From positions 124,001 to 188,000 of the forward strand of contig BLAL01000089.1 in the NCBI GenBank assembly GCA_015698045.1: DNA of 64,000 nucleotides, written 5' to 3'. Positions 34,721 to 48,394 of this stretch are shown in pieces; position 1 is the stretch's first letter; every line of letters begins with the position of its first letter. The notes under the pieces were generated by a model. That model was not told the DNA's origin. It ran no database searches and saw nothing but the letters and a program-made list of their open reading frames with translations. The DNA comes from Rhizophagus clarus. Taxonomy: Eukaryota; Glomeromycota; Glomeromycetes; Glomerales; Glomeraceae. The position numbers and the translations under genes were made by a program.

Positions 34721-36534
34721 TTAATTGAAGGTAATTTTTTTACCCTGTGGAGGTACTATAGCTCCACGGTTTGCTGCTGCTGTCTTATTGAATCCACCAC
34801 GGCCGCCACCTCTGCCACCTCTTCCACCTCTTCCACGATTGTTGTCGCTACCTCCACGGAGTTTGCCACCACGCCCTCTGCGATTTCCAAAATCTATAAT
34901 TGTCCAAACAGGTATTAAAATTAGTAATAATTATATAAAGCGTGAAAAAAAGAAACATTTTCCTTACTTGAATTATTTTCTCTTTTTCTGTCACTAAAAT
35001 CATAATCAAGACGAACTGCTCGCCCACATATTTCAGCACCATGCAATTCCATTGCTTTTTGAGCTGCATTGGTATCAGCGAATTCCACGTATGCGTATCT
35101 TAAATATCGAACACGTATCAAATAAATAAAAAATCATTTACAACTTTTAATAAAAAATAAACATATTACTAATGCTCACCCCTTATATTTGCCCGTATCT
35201 TCGTGAGTTGGTATTCTAACCGCAACAACCTTACCATAATTACCGAACCTTTCCCAGATTTCGTCTTCTTTTACATTAAAAGACAGATTTCCCACATAAA
35301 TTGTGTTACTGACTTCACTTGTACCTCTTGAGGGGTTTTTCTTGAAGGAACCAGGTTTTTGGTCGGCAAGATCTACATTAATTGCTCTTCCATCAATTTT
35401 CTTACCCTTAAATTTCGTCGCATTATTGGCACCTTCGGTAGTAGCAAATTCTACATAACCAAACCTAAATAAGACGACATTAATTAGTTTAGATAAATGA
35501 CACAACGATAAATATAACTTCTTTATATACCCTCTAGATCTGCCGGTGTCCTTATCATAAATAACACGAACACCAACAATTTCACCAGCTTCTTCGAATT
35601 CTTGGCGTAACCATTTATCATCAACATTGAATGAGAGATTTCCCACAAAAACTTCCTTACATTCAGACGAATCCTCATCTACTTTTGCTTTTTTGGACGA
35701 ATTAAAATTAGAATTATCTAATTTACGTTTTGATGAATTTGATTCCGATATAGTATTATTAATTGAGCTTTCAATGTTCATATCAATATCTTCATTTTCT
35801 TCTTCAGAATCACTTTCGGATTCGCTTGAACTACCATTGTCAGCGGAATCTTGTTTTTGATTATTCGGAATATTTTTAATTCTAGAATCCTTATCAGAAA
35901 ATCCCTCTTCTGATGAACTGGAATCACTGGTTTCATCTAAACTATTTTTGCTAACTCCATTATTGCCTTTTGTTTCTTTTATTTCATTCTCACTAGAATC
36001 TTCATCACTCTCAGAAGATGATGAATCTTCGTTAACTCTACTATTGACTTTAGGTTCTGTAATTTCATTTTCACTAGAATCTTCTTCACTTTCTGACGAT
36101 GTTTCGGTATTTTCATTAGCTTTGCCGGAACTAGTCTCTTTTTTATTGATATTCTTTTCCTCTGGTTCCTCATCAGAGCTGTCACTTGAGTCATCAGTGG
36201 AATTACTATCCTCCGAAGAAATTGTTTGATTTTCAGAATCCGTCTCATATTCTTCATCGGAACCAACGTTACTGACTTCGTTAGAACCACCATGTTTTCT
36301 TGATTTCTTTTTAATACCATTTTTTGTTACAACTTTATTACCATTTCTCTTTTGAGTTTCTTCTTCGCTACTATCACTTGTATCAGATTCTTCTTCAGAT
36401 TCAGAACTTGAAGAGCTTGAGGAAGTCTCATTTTCATTTTCTACTGGTGGTATTTTTTTATCTATTTTTGTTCCGGAATCATTTAAAGATTTTACCACCT
36501 TTTTTGGTGTTGATTTTCCTGTCTTTTTGTTCAT
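34721..36534 (-). CDS. NSR1: Nucleolin-like nucleolar protein (Nsr1/Gar2 type)
   Basis: Four exons (36534-35531, 35464-35180, 35098-34968, 34893-34721) give 530 residues. The N-terminus is basic (MNKKTGKSTPKKVVK) and is followed by about 230 residues of acidic Ser/Asp/Glu tracts, likely casein kinase 2 targets. Two RRMs follow: KEVFVGNLSFNVDDKWLRQE with RNP1-like RGFGYVEFA, and NTIYVGNLSFNVKEDEIWER with GYAYVEFAD. The C-terminus is a GAR domain (GNRRGRGGKLRGGSDNNRGR, then RGGRGGRGGGRGG) ending GKKITFN. This acidic-RRM-RRM-GAR layout defines yeast Nsr1, fission yeast Gar2 and nucleolin, which act in pre-rRNA processing and small-subunit assembly in the nucleolus. Both RRM introns fall at the RNP1 motif and rebuild RGFGYVEF and KGYAYVEF exactly. 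TCACATGACTCA lies about 70 bp upstream of the start. Confidence 0.93.
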
Positions 36535-39209
36535 TATCAAAGAAGAAAAAAAAATTTTTTTATCTCATCTATCACTGATCATCGATCTGCTAATAATTTA
36601 CTGATCACATGACTCAATATTAGAGGTATTAATAATGCTTACGAAATTAAGGAGATAAAATTTTAACAGTTGTTTGAAGTATCACGAATTGCTATTATAA
36701 TATATGTCGTTTTTTTATTCAAAGGTCGTGTAATGACCTTATTGTATTATATTCGAAACGAAATGTGATATACAAATTGCAGACCCCACCCAAAAATGAG
36801 ATAATTATAAATATCGTAAAAATTTTATATGTAAACTTTACACTATTCTCTTTACCAATTATTTACCAATTTCTAGTTAAAATTAATTAAAAAACAGTTT
36901 GGTTTAGACTTTAGATTACAAAATCTGTTTATAATAAACCAATTTGTTTAGCTTATTTTTAAAAATATACAATACTTTACTCAAACTAGTTTAATTTTAA
37001 TTTATAATATTTTCTCAAATACAATTAACATAATAGTATAATAATAAATTTTATTATTTTTTTTTTTGGTTAAAAGAAGTGCTTAAATTTATTAATATTT
37101 GGATCAATAAAAATACAAAAAATTATGATTTAAGCCTACCCGTTTCTCACACTAGAGTCACGAATATATTTCATAACCACCGCTTTTCTAGTCCATTTTT
37201 TAAGGCATAATGTAAAGTCTAGTTACAGAATTTTGCCAAATCTAGCAGATTTCCTATTTCTGAAACTGAAGTTAGAAGTTGAATAATGATATCAAAAGAT
37301 ACTTTCATTATTCCAAAGTTGAGAAATACGAAGTCAAGTTGAAGCTATATTCCATATTGTGAAATACCCTATCAACTTTTTTGACTTATCGGTTTCTTTA
37401 ACAATTTTAAAGGACTTGATGCCACTATCTACTAAAAATTAATGTAACTATCCATTAGAAAAAAGGAAGGTATCTAACATAAAATCTGAAATATTATAAA
37501 TAACAGCTTGAAATTTTTCTCTTTACTTTCATTCTAAAAAATTCCAGATACTAGAAACTATCTAACTGATAAAAAGTCAAAGCTAATAGTCCAATTCCCT
37601 TGTGTATATACTCTGTAGTTAAAGTTTATATATAGATAAAAAAAAAAATAAAAAAGTAAAAAAGTTCAATTTTTTTTTAGAATACCTAGAGTATTCAAGA
37701 CAGACTAATTAAAAAACCATTCTAGCATCCTAATAAAGTTAATTTGCTATTTTATTTTTACCTTTGAAAGTCAAAACAAAATTTTCTAAAGCAGATTTTT
37801 CTAGGGCAGATTTTTTTAAAACATTTAATTTCTTTCTAAGATAATATATTTTCAAATGATACTTATTTATATGTAATTTAATTATCCTGTGTTTTAACAT
37901 GATGAGTTTTTCACACTGCTTGCAAGGATTTTGCTAATATCTTTTTCAATGAATTTTACATTCTTCTGGCCAATCACAAATCCAAACTTCAAGAAAAACA
38001 ATGATATAAGTAAATTTATTACAAATATCTGTAAAATCCCATATATAGGAATATTTACTGGATCTTGTAACTTGATTTTGATAATAATTTGTAAAGAGAA
38101 CCAAAACATTTTACTATATTAATTTCATCAATCATAAATGAGTTCCAACTTTTTTTTACTAGAATTCTAAACTTTGAAAGTAGTAATATAGATTTTTCTT
38201 CATCTTTAATCTATATCATTTACAAGTTTATCAAATATTCTGGATCTTTCACATAATCATCTTATATATTTTGTGAAGGACTTGATGAAACTGATTTTTT
38301 ATCAGTGTGATTTATATTATTATTTTCATAAAATTAAAATGGAGTGATATTACAGGAAAAAAATTCATTTATTTTTTTTATTTATAATTATTCTAAAGAG
38401 TTAGAAAATATGTTAAGTATATAAAGGAAAATTATAAATAAATTTAATATAATTAATTTTAAAATAACTGTGTTGATTTTCTTTTTTAGTAGTTATATAT
38501 TAAATAAAGTATTTTTAGATAAAAGTTAAAAATCTTTATAATCTAAGGAAAAAATATAAAGAATCTGTTACATTATATCACTTCTTTGAAATAATACTAG
38601 TTATTTTATATAAGTTATTTTTATATATATCAATTTTTATTTAAAATCTAAATTTTTATATAATTCTTAATCTTAATATGAAATCTTTAATTTTTTCATA
38701 TTTAAAGAATGGCTTAGATTTTTTCAGTTATTACCTAATTTTAAATTATCTTTGTGATTTTTTGATTTTATAATTTGTTTATATTAGAAGGTATTAGATT
38801 CATTCTTAATAAATTTTTTTTGCTTAGAAATAGTTAAAGAAAAAGTAATTGTATCATACAGTCAACTTTCTTTATAGTCATACATTTAAGATAGTTTATA
38901 TTTAATGATTATGATAAGATGTGATTATAAGGTTGTTCCAAGTTGATTCGTTATTTAACATACTTCTCCCTCTATTTTTGCAAATTTAAAACAAATATTA
39001 TACATTATATATGGCCAATAAAATTGCAATATTTCAATTATGTGATGATATTTTATTAATTATCTTATATGATATCACTAACTTAATTTTTTTAAAAAAA
39101 GCCCCTTGTGATATTTACAAAATAGATATAGATCTACAAAATTTAAATATATTTTCATGATTTTTCATGTAAAATAGGAATGCTTTTAATTAGTCTTCTA
39201 CAGTAAAAT
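36535..39209. other. Repeat-like AT-rich intergenic region
   Basis: 2.7 kb without a gene I can support. The first 100 bp hold the Nsr1-like promoter with TCACATGACTCA at 36605-36616. The rest is AT-rich with short frames of low-complexity hydrophobic translation. Confidence 0.4.
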
Positions 39210-42200
39210 ATTTGTGCAAAGTATGCTTTATCTTTTGGTTCAAGTTAATAAAAATATTAAATGTATTATTTCTAAATATATAATGAGTATAGAAGCCATA
39301 GATAATAAATTTTCTGATCTTTTTGATGCAATAACATTAGGGCAATATAACAATAGAGAGGTCAAAGTTTTTATTAGACGAGAAAAATCTGAAAACTGGC
39401 GAGAAGTTGATAATGAACTAGTAGGCAACTTAAAAATGCTAGAAATTTTAGGTTTTTGAAAGTTAAATTTTGTCTTATTGAGTCAAATTTAAATACACAA
39501 GATATTTTTATTTCAACTCAAAATAGAAAAAATGCTTTTAGCATTTTAATGCAAAATTAAAAAACTTTTACTTTCTCAACGTATTACTAAATATAATAAT
39601 TGTGATTGACTTTATAATGAAATTATCAAACTTCTTCAAGATCTAAAAATTGACTGGATAGGTGATATATATGATATGATCGCAAAATATTTGTAAATTG
39701 TATTAAAGATGCAATCTGGTATATTGATCCACATTACTTCACATTAAATGCATGTTCATGTCACTTGTCTATTCTTTTCACACAACTGGAAACCTATCAA
39801 AATGGTGAAATATACAACCAATATCACCATTTTGGTCATCATAAAAAAATTCAATTGTCACAACAAAAACTTCTTCAACTTTTAAGTTCTCTTGGATTAT
39901 CTATTAGTCAACCATGAGCAAGTAATGATATATAGAATCAAGCAGTTCCAGCAATTCTTTCTTTAATTGGAATTCTGAAAAAATATACTCAGTATTTAAA
40001 TGAAGCTACTATTATTATGACTAAGTATCACCATAGTAATGAAAGTGCTCACAGTCCTAAAAATAATGGTACTATATATCAGACTGCTACTTGTAAACGT
40101 GATAATCTCAAAGATAAATATAGATAACTGAATGATTTTTTATTTAAAAAATAAGTTTATGAATATGTTAACATTCAGCAATATCTTCTAAATGATGTTA
40201 TGAAAAGATACCAATTTATAAAAGAATTGCAGCTTATGTTTCTGATAGGCATATATAAGTTCAGATATATATCTATAAAATTATATTAATTTATTTACAA
40301 TATAAATTTATATTAATAATTATTTATCATTTTTAGGTATCATCAGGGCAGTCATTTGGAAACCATCAATTTTGTATGGAAAATCCCAAAAGCTGAAGAA
40401 TTTAATGGTGAACAAAATGAAACTTTGAAAGCATGAATGTTTGCAAAGATTTATGAAGATTTACCCCATTATTTTACATGACAAATGCAAAAGAATGTGT
40501 TTAATAAGGTAAAAATGATGCAATAAATGTTTAATAAATATATTATTTTATCTCACTTGTAATAATTTTTATAGTATTCATACATTCAGAAAGTCACACT
40601 AGCTGTATTATGTATGCTTTATTTTAATCTCACTAGTAATGCTGCCGTATCTTCAAATTCTATCAGTCATGATGTAGAAGAGAGATTACAATTGATGTTA
40701 ACTTTGGCAAATCCTATCATTATATCTGATTTGTAAACAAATAATGGTTTTGATAGAACAAATTTAATACATTTTGGGATGAAATAGAAGCATATTTCAA
40801 TAAGCAGGTTAGACTTTCTATTGTTTAATTTGTTATAAAGTGTTCTAATTCATTAAAATAATAAATTATTTTTATTTGGAATTAATAATAGAATTTGCTT
40901 ACAGTAGATAAACGGAAACATGAAACTATTCTATACATACCATTAGCCTTATCTGTTTGTGATCTTTGTAAAATAATAATAGAAAAATTACATACCATTC
41001 ATGGCAATCCTCTTCCTTTCACTATTCATATTCCATCAGAAGAATGGATCTGTCTACAATTTTATCTTACAAATGCTATTACAAATGATCTATACATCAT
41101 ACTGATCAATTCAACATAAAATTTAAGGTACAAGGTCAGTTACTTCAGAAAAATAGTGATGATGTACACTATTATGTTTTCTAATATTTCAGAGAATTTT
41201 GCATTAAGTACCATTAGTTAACTTGTTTGATTTTTGCAGATGACAAACATAAAGTTCCTATTGGAAAAGATATTGCAGTTTCTATAGGTATACAAAACTG
41301 GCATTTTATGGTGGATCAAAATAGTACATTGGCTGCTGCAGATTATGACTTCACAAAGCTATCTTTAACACCATCAGTTACATTTTTCATATCAATCCCT
41401 AAGAATATTTTTGGATTATTTTACAATGGTCAAGTTTTGTATCTTATAAAGATACAACCATTAAACCAAGTTCTGCTATTAAATATTCAACTAAGTTTTT
41501 AAATGTATTTAATATCCAATATGAATATCAAGCAGTACCACCAATACTATGCTTTTATACTGATGAAAGGCCAGATCATCAATGCAATTATAGATTTGTG
41601 CAGATTGCATTAATTGCTCCTTTTTTACAGAGGGATTTTGACATGCTTATTGCAGTCTGCACTGCTCCCAATCATAGCTGGATAAATCCAGCTAAATGTA
41701 TTATAAGTATCTTGAATTTGGGTTTACAAGGTATAGTACTTAAGCGTAATCAGATGAGTCCTAAATCTAAAGCTTTATTTAAAACAACAAATACTTTAGA
41801 TGATATACGTAAAAAAGCTTAAGAATTTAATGAATTAAATTCTGAATTAAAAAAGAGTATAGCAAACATTCAAGATATGTTAAATAATCAAACAGAATGA
41901 CTAGTATTAAAAGATAAGAAATTCAAATGTCATGAATTAGCAAGCGGAGAAACAATTACTAAATTATTTAAAGTAATAATTAATTTCATATAATAATAAA
42001 TATTATTGTTGAATTAAGCTTTTATAATTACAAAAATTTATAATATATATATTATGAAATTCTATCTGTTAAAATACAAATTGATATTAATATTATTTAT
42101 TATTTGAGAAATCAATTTTTGTTATAGATCTCACTTTGAAAATTAATAAAACTACACAATCACAAATACGTCATCATTCTGCATTAATTGAATTTATAGA

Positions 42201-42970
42201 TACTCATTGCCATACATGCATCTATAGTTTTCAGGTTTTGTTATAACTATAGTGAAATTTATTAATATTTTAAGCAGAGTTACCAAAGATATTATTATTC
42301 TTCATAATGTACTACATTGACATTTAAAATAAAAAAATGCAATAATCCTACTGATCCATATTGTAAACCAATTCATCTTTCATTACAAGAATTTCATGAT
42401 TTGAGTTTTCTTCCAGATCTGATCCTTTTGCAAGGTAATTTATTATTATTTTGTATGTTTAATCTCAATTGTTATTTCATAAATTTAATGTAATTCAACA
42501 TATAAACTTCCTTTTAATAATAGAGAATACTGACCATTACGCAACTTTTCAAAGTGTCTATGAAACTGAAACTACTGAAGAATATAGACTAACATATATA
42601 TATGCAATCATAGGTGAATGCAGAACCTATTCTAAAATCTATTCTAGTCGTAGGGAAAATCTGTAGTTATATTGATTGTGAAGATTGTAAAAAGCATCAC
42701 TGTGTGTATAGTGACAAATTCTTGAATAGTAGTGACGAGCAAGAAGATTTTTAACAAGTACTAGAGTCATATTTATACTCTTGCGGTGCATTAATTTTTC
42801 CTGATGATTACTATTTGAAAGAAGTAGTGTTTGTACACGTATTAATTGTGACTCACCAATTGAAGTATTGTATTATTCAAGTTGTAAATTGGGAAATTAT
42901 CCAATTTGTTATTATTGTGAAAAAAGTGAAGGTTGGTGGCACCTCTGAAATCTTTGAAATAGCGTTTTAA
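39210..42970 (+). mobile_element. Decayed DDE-like protein-coding repeat
   Basis: A long coding relic on the plus strand, broken in many places by stops and frame changes. Recognisable blocks in order: CHLSILFTQLETYQNGEIYN (about 39760), IIMTKYHHSNESAHSPKNNG and TIYQTATCK (about 40010-40100), FADDKHKVPIGKDIAVSIGI (about 41230-41290), DYDFTKLSLTPSVTFFISIP, PPILCFYTDERPDH, FDMLIAVCTAPNHSW and NPAKCIISILNLGLQGIVLK (41540-41760), and a Cys-rich end with CEDCKKHHC, SCGALIFPDDYYL and CYYC (42670-42960). From memory, a multicopy family in Rhizophagus has the same order with TDGGPDH and NPAERI; the acidic residues DD, TD and E suggest a DDE nuclease. Here the expected E is K. Many differences look like C-to-T or G-to-A changes. 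I cannot name the transposon superfamily and found no terminal repeats. Confidence 0.6.
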
Positions 42971-43399
42971 ACAAATTTATTTACTATGTGAAATATATAT
43001 AAAGAATAGAAAAGTTTTCATACTAAAGGAGAAATTAAGACCAATAGACGTGCCTCAAAGCACCATAAAACATAAATTATATTAACAAATACTGTAATTA
43101 GTTTTAACATACAATTATACAAATAAATAATTTTAAAATACTTTAATTATTTTTATTTATTTTTCATTTAATATATTTTTAAATTACATCATACATTTAA
43201 TAAAACAGCAGTATAATTATCACATAAAATTATCATAGTTGTATTATTTTTAGTATCCTTCCTTTCACTATTCTACTTGTATTATGTTAAATGATAAATT
43301 GGTTTGAAATGGCCTAAGTAATGAAATTTTATGATTAAATCAATAATTTTAGCCAAAATTATAAATTATAATAATTTTAATTAATATTTACATTACAAT
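42971..43399. other. AT-rich spacer
   Basis: No gene seen between the decayed DDE-like element and the tandem repeat. Confidence 0.4.
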
Positions 43400-43900
43400 A
43401 ATTTTATTAATATTATTCCAATTATTATGGATTTATAACCATTAGATTCCTCTTGATAAAACAATTTTAATGAATCTAGGCTTATTAAAATTTGATTACT
43501 AAAACTCATAATAATTAAAATACAGTCAAAATAATTAATATTATAAAATTTTACATATAAAAAATGCTGATCTGATCTTTAAAATTGAATTGCTTAATCA
43601 ATATTAATCCAATTATTGTAAATTATTATTATTGGCTTCCTTTTGATAAAATGATTTAACGAACCTAAGATTATTAAAATCTGATTACTAAAACTTATAA
43701 TAATTAAAATATAGTTATAATATTTAATATTATGCAAATTTTATATATATAAAATATCAATTTGATTTTTAAAATCAAATTTTTCAATCAATATTAATCC
43801 AATCATTATAAAATTACTACCATCTGATTCCTTTTAATAAGATAAATCTAATAAGCTAAAAATCATTGTAATCCAATTATTAGATCATAAAATAATTATA
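43400..43900. repeat. Tandem repeat with a period of about 190 bp
   Basis: The landmark TATTAWTCCAATYATT occurs at 43411, 43602 and 43792, spacings of 191 and 190 bp. Between landmarks the order of words is the same (TTGATAAAA, then GATTACTAAAACT, then TAATAATTAAAATA, then AATATTATRMAA). Copies one and two are clearly alike; the third is partial or more diverged. Confidence 0.75.
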
Positions 43901-46420
43901 TTTTAATAAATATTTTTTTATAATCACATATATATAAAATTTTTAAAAAAAGATATAATAGTGATTATGACTATAAATGATAGATTTTATATATGAAATT
44001 TGAAATACTTAATTAAAGTAATTATATAGGGTAATATAGCTATAATGAAAGTGATTATAAAAAGAGTTGGCTGTAATAAAAAATTTTTATTTCAAATTTA
44101 TTCTAATTTTAATACCTTCTTAAATATTTAATATTTAATAGAAATTCTATCTAAATTGGCTATTTATTCTTTTTGATTAAACTGAAAAAAAAAAACTAGT
44201 TAAAATTAATTTTAAGAAAAATTGTTTGATATTTTTATTAAAATTTTAAATTTATAGTAATAGGATTACAGTACTTTATATAATAAATTCTGCTAATAAT
44301 TTTTTTTATTTTAATTAGTTAAAATATTGTATATTATAATTATATATATATTATTATAATTATTAATTTATAATTAGTAAGGATTTTAAATAGCAAATTT
44401 TTAAAATAGATTTTATACTTTTTTTTAAATAAAATCTTATTAGTCATATCCAATGTGTATTTTTTCTAAAATTGTAACTTTATTGAATATTATTGTAAGT
44501 TTTTGCTATAAAAAAGTTTAATTAAATTGCTACTTAAAAAGTTATTGTTATTATTAACTAGCTATAAAAAGCAATAAAAAAGTAGATATATTTTCATTAT
44601 ATTAACTATTTTATCATATCTAATTTCTTTATTCATTTGTAATATCAATTTATCTCTAATTTAGTTAATTATAGTATTATAGCTAAGTCTAGATTTTCAT
44701 AACTTATATAATTAGTGTTAATTATAATAAATTCAGGTAATATTAATAGAAATTATAATGTTTATGTATCAACTTCTTTTTTAGATTTTTTATCTTTACA
44801 CCTAATCTTAAAATAAGTTTTGTAAGCATTATAAAAAATATTATAGAAAAAGAATATTATTTTTTTGAATATGATGAAGATATTTGAAACCTTTATAAAA
44901 TAGGTTAGGGTAGTCTTTTTATATTTTAATATTAATATTAAGTATTGTTGCTTTATATAAGAAGATAAAAGTATTACTATATAAATTTAAGACTGTAAAA
45001 AAATGGTAAAGAAAACATTATAATAGATTTTTTCTAAATTTGTAAAATTAGGTAAATAAAACTTTTCATTTGAAGTATTAATATATTGTTATTTAATTAA
45101 TACTGTAATTTTTATTTATTTTTATTTTTCCTATTATGTATAATTAAATATGAAAAAATAAAAAAAAAATTATTTTACAAAAAATTGGTAATTGAATACA
45201 ATAAGAGAAAGTTTTTTTTTTCAGTCTTTTAATTTAAGAAAAACTTATTTATAAATTTATATAATAATATATATGCTTATATTATAAACAGATTAATATT
45301 TTAATATATGATAATTTTTTAATATTTTTTTTAGAATTATTATTTGAATAAAAAAAAAAAAAAAATTAAGTTAAAATAATTATAGTAATTTTAATAATTT
45401 TTTAATATATTATATATAAAATTAGTATAAATTAATTTAATAATTATTAATAATGCTACAATGTCTTTTAAAAAAAAAAAATAATTATTAATAATATTAT
45501 ATTTTATTGAATTAAATATTTCTTAAAAATAAACATTCTTTTAAACTTTTTAAAATTTTTTGTGAAAAAATTATATATGTTACTAGTAAAAATAGTATCA
45601 AAAATAAGCACTATTTCAAACTTTTTGCTTAAAATCCTTGCAAAAAAAGAGGTGCTTAATTTTAATAAAATATGGTATATATAAATAAAATTTTATTTAC
45701 TTTATTTGCTTTAAAATCTGGTTAATATTTTTAATAAATTTTGATATTATTAAAAAATTGCTGCAAGTAATTTTTAAATTATTATAGAATTCTAACTGAA
45801 ATTTTTTTTGGATCAAAAAGGCTATTTTTGATTTTTTGAATAAAGTACTCTAAAAAAAAAAAAAAAAAAAAATTTTTTTAATAAAATTTTCAAAATTTTA
45901 GTGATTATTATTTATTATTTTTTTTTATAACCATTATTTTTTTGCGTTTTTTAACTCTGGCCAAAATTATATTTAGTCAGAATTAAGTCCCATGGCAATA
46001 ATTAGCAATATTCGAGTTGATTTTACTTATTAAAAAATCAATCAATTATATTTATTTAATATTTCTGTTATAGTGATTCAGGAAACTGACATTAATTTGA
46101 AATGGCCTTACTTGGCATAACATTTATTATATTAAAATAAGCAATAATATAAGTTGATTACATTAAATCACAACTTTTTTTACCAAAATTACACACTGTT
46201 AATAAAAAAATTGAATTTTCTATATTTCATATTACTTGGTTAATACAAGAAAAAGATACAAGAAATGTTTACTTGTATGAACTAACTTTAATGAACATTA
46301 TATATAAAATAAGGGACACAACAAGATTTTTAAAAACTAAACATGGATTTTCAGATAGATAAACAAAATCAGCAAATTCTCTTAAACGACGACTAAAAGT
46401 AATTTAGTTCACCGACTGAC
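43901..46420. other. Extremely AT-rich region
   Basis: 2.5 kb of nearly pure A/T with many homopolymers and no credible gene. Around 45860-45905 the word order (A run, AATTTTTTTAATAAAATTTT, AAAATTTTA) closely resembles 63315-63355, so a dispersed repeat is likely. The right end is the 3' flank of SUB2. Confidence 0.45.
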
Positions 46421-48394
46421 TCACGATGCCATATAGTCATTGATCTCTAGTTCAGTCGGTAGTTCAGTAATATTGACTTCGAATCGTTCTTGCACTTTAT
46501 TTAGTGTATCAGCATCTTCTTGATTTGCTACGAATGTAATAGCAAGACCTTTGGTACCGAAACGCCCCGCGCGACCGACCTTTTTAAATAATTAAAAAAC
46601 AATTGAGTTTGACAAATATACATATATTTATCAATACTTATTTGAATAGAAAATTACCCTATGTAAGTATGTATCTGGACCATCAGGCATATCATAATTG
46701 ATAACTATATTCACACGTTCGATATCAATACCACGACCAAAGACATCAGTAGCAACCATTATTCGCTTTTGGAAGTCTTTAAACGATTTATATTTAGCAA
46801 TCCTATACATTCATAAAACTGTTAATCATCCAATCTAAGATTAAATATCAAAAAACACTTGTACTAACCTCTCCTCTTGTTTCATTGCTCCGTGAATACA
46901 AATACTCGGAAAGTTACAATCGCAAAGAAGTTTATTTAATTCATTAGCTCTCTGAACTGATTTAACAAAGATGCAAACTTGATTAAATTCAAGTGTGTCA
47001 AGTAAATCATTCAATTTGCGATTTTTAGCTGTTTCAGGTAATTTGATGAAATGTTGTTGAAGCCCGTGAAGAGTAAGTTTAGTTTCATCGTCGACATAAA
47101 TTTCTAACGGCTAGATAATAAATAATTTAAAAATAAAAGAAAAACAAATGAAATAAAATAAAATAAAATAAATAAATATGTATATGAAATCTTACGTTTT
47201 GCATGAACTTCTTACAAACGGGTCTAATTTCTTTGCTAAGTGTAGCACTAAACATCATGACTTGTTTGTTATGAGGAGTCTTTCTGAAAATTGCTTGAAC
47301 ATCTCGTCTCATGTCTAGTTAAAAAAAAAAAAATATAATATATATACGCATAACTTGTTAGATCTGATTTATAAAGTGTAAGTTCATTTACAACTAATTG
47401 CAAAATTCTTTGTTTTAAAAAAAGGAAACATTCATTGTCTAAAACACTATATTTTTCGCTAAAACTCAACTTTCACATTAGGAAAAACAAAGAATTTTGC
47501 AATCAATTGAAATATAAACTCATCTTGATGAGTGAACTATTATTATTTTTTCAGACCAAATTTTATCTCATTAGGTTGTTAGACCTTAGACGAGCTGGGT
47601 TAAAGAGTTTTCATCCTTAAAAATAAAACAAGAATACAAAACAAAACGAGAATGTATTGATCATATAAAGCTTACCCAATTGATCCAACATTTTATCACA
47701 TTCATCAAGTACAAAATGTTTAACACCGCCCACCTTCAATTGGCCATCGTTTACTAAAGCCAAAATCCTTCCTGGTGTTCCAACAACAATGTGAGGTGTG
47801 GTTTCCTTGCTCGCAAATTTCTTATAATCATCTCTAATAGGAATACCGCCGTAAAAGACATCTGTCTTTATTTCTGGCATGTACTTGCTGAAACGAGTAT
47901 ATTCGCTTCGAATCTGGAAGGCCAATTCACGAGTATGACATAGTACGATCACTGATACTTCTCCCGGAGCTGGCTCTACTTGTTGAAGCGTAGCTAAAAC
48001 GAAGACGGCAGTCTTCCCCATACCGGATTTAGCTTGACAAAGAACATCCATACCCAGGATCGACTGAGGAATACACTCCTGTTGCACTAATAATTTAATT
48101 AAAATTAAAAATTATTGAAATTATTGAGAAAAATTATGATTTATAAATGTGAACTGTAAAATACGAACCTTCTGATGGATGTTCGAAACCACAATCTACG
48201 ATAGCTCTGAGCAATTCAGGCTTCAACAAGAAATCCCTGAAGCCGGTTGAGTGAATACCAACGTAACTTCCCTTCTTATCTTTCGTATTGTCCTCGGATA
48301 AGTCTTGTCCGTTACCAGTAGGTTGTTCTGCAGTGGGAGCATCGGTTTGCATGGACTCATCCTCTTCTTCATAGTCAATCAAATCGTCGGCCAT
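46421..48394 (-). CDS. SUB2: DEAD-box RNA helicase Sub2/UAP56
   Basis: About eight exons, start [20 protein letters not shown] at 48394, roughly 435 residues as usual for the family. The helicase motifs appear in order: [25 protein letters not shown] (Q-motif region), AKSGMGKT (motif I), [16 protein letters not shown], the family-specific DECD of [17 protein letters not shown] (motif III), [31 protein letters not shown] and [12 protein letters not shown] (motif VI). It ends [18 protein letters not shown] instead of DEAD and the GMGKT loop identify Sub2/UAP56/DDX39, needed for prespliceosome formation and, in TREX, for mRNA export from the nucleus. Exon 1 ends at GAA-G before GTTCG and resumes [10 protein letters not shown], conserving the family sequence. 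No odd features. Confidence 0.95.

Noticed and set aside
34725-34997. Proline/arginine-rich open frame on the plus strand
   Set aside because: It is the antisense shadow of the glycine/arginine-rich C-terminus of the Nsr1-like gene.
35627-36320. Several Ser/Leu-rich and Lys-rich frames opposite or overlapping the acidic region
   Set aside because: They arise from the repetitive Ser/Asp/Glu codons of the Nsr1-like gene read in other frames.
43303-46108. The word TTTGAAATGGCCT at 43303 and 46096 as possible direct terminal repeats
   Set aside because: Only about 13 bases match and flanks differ; insufficient for an element boundary.
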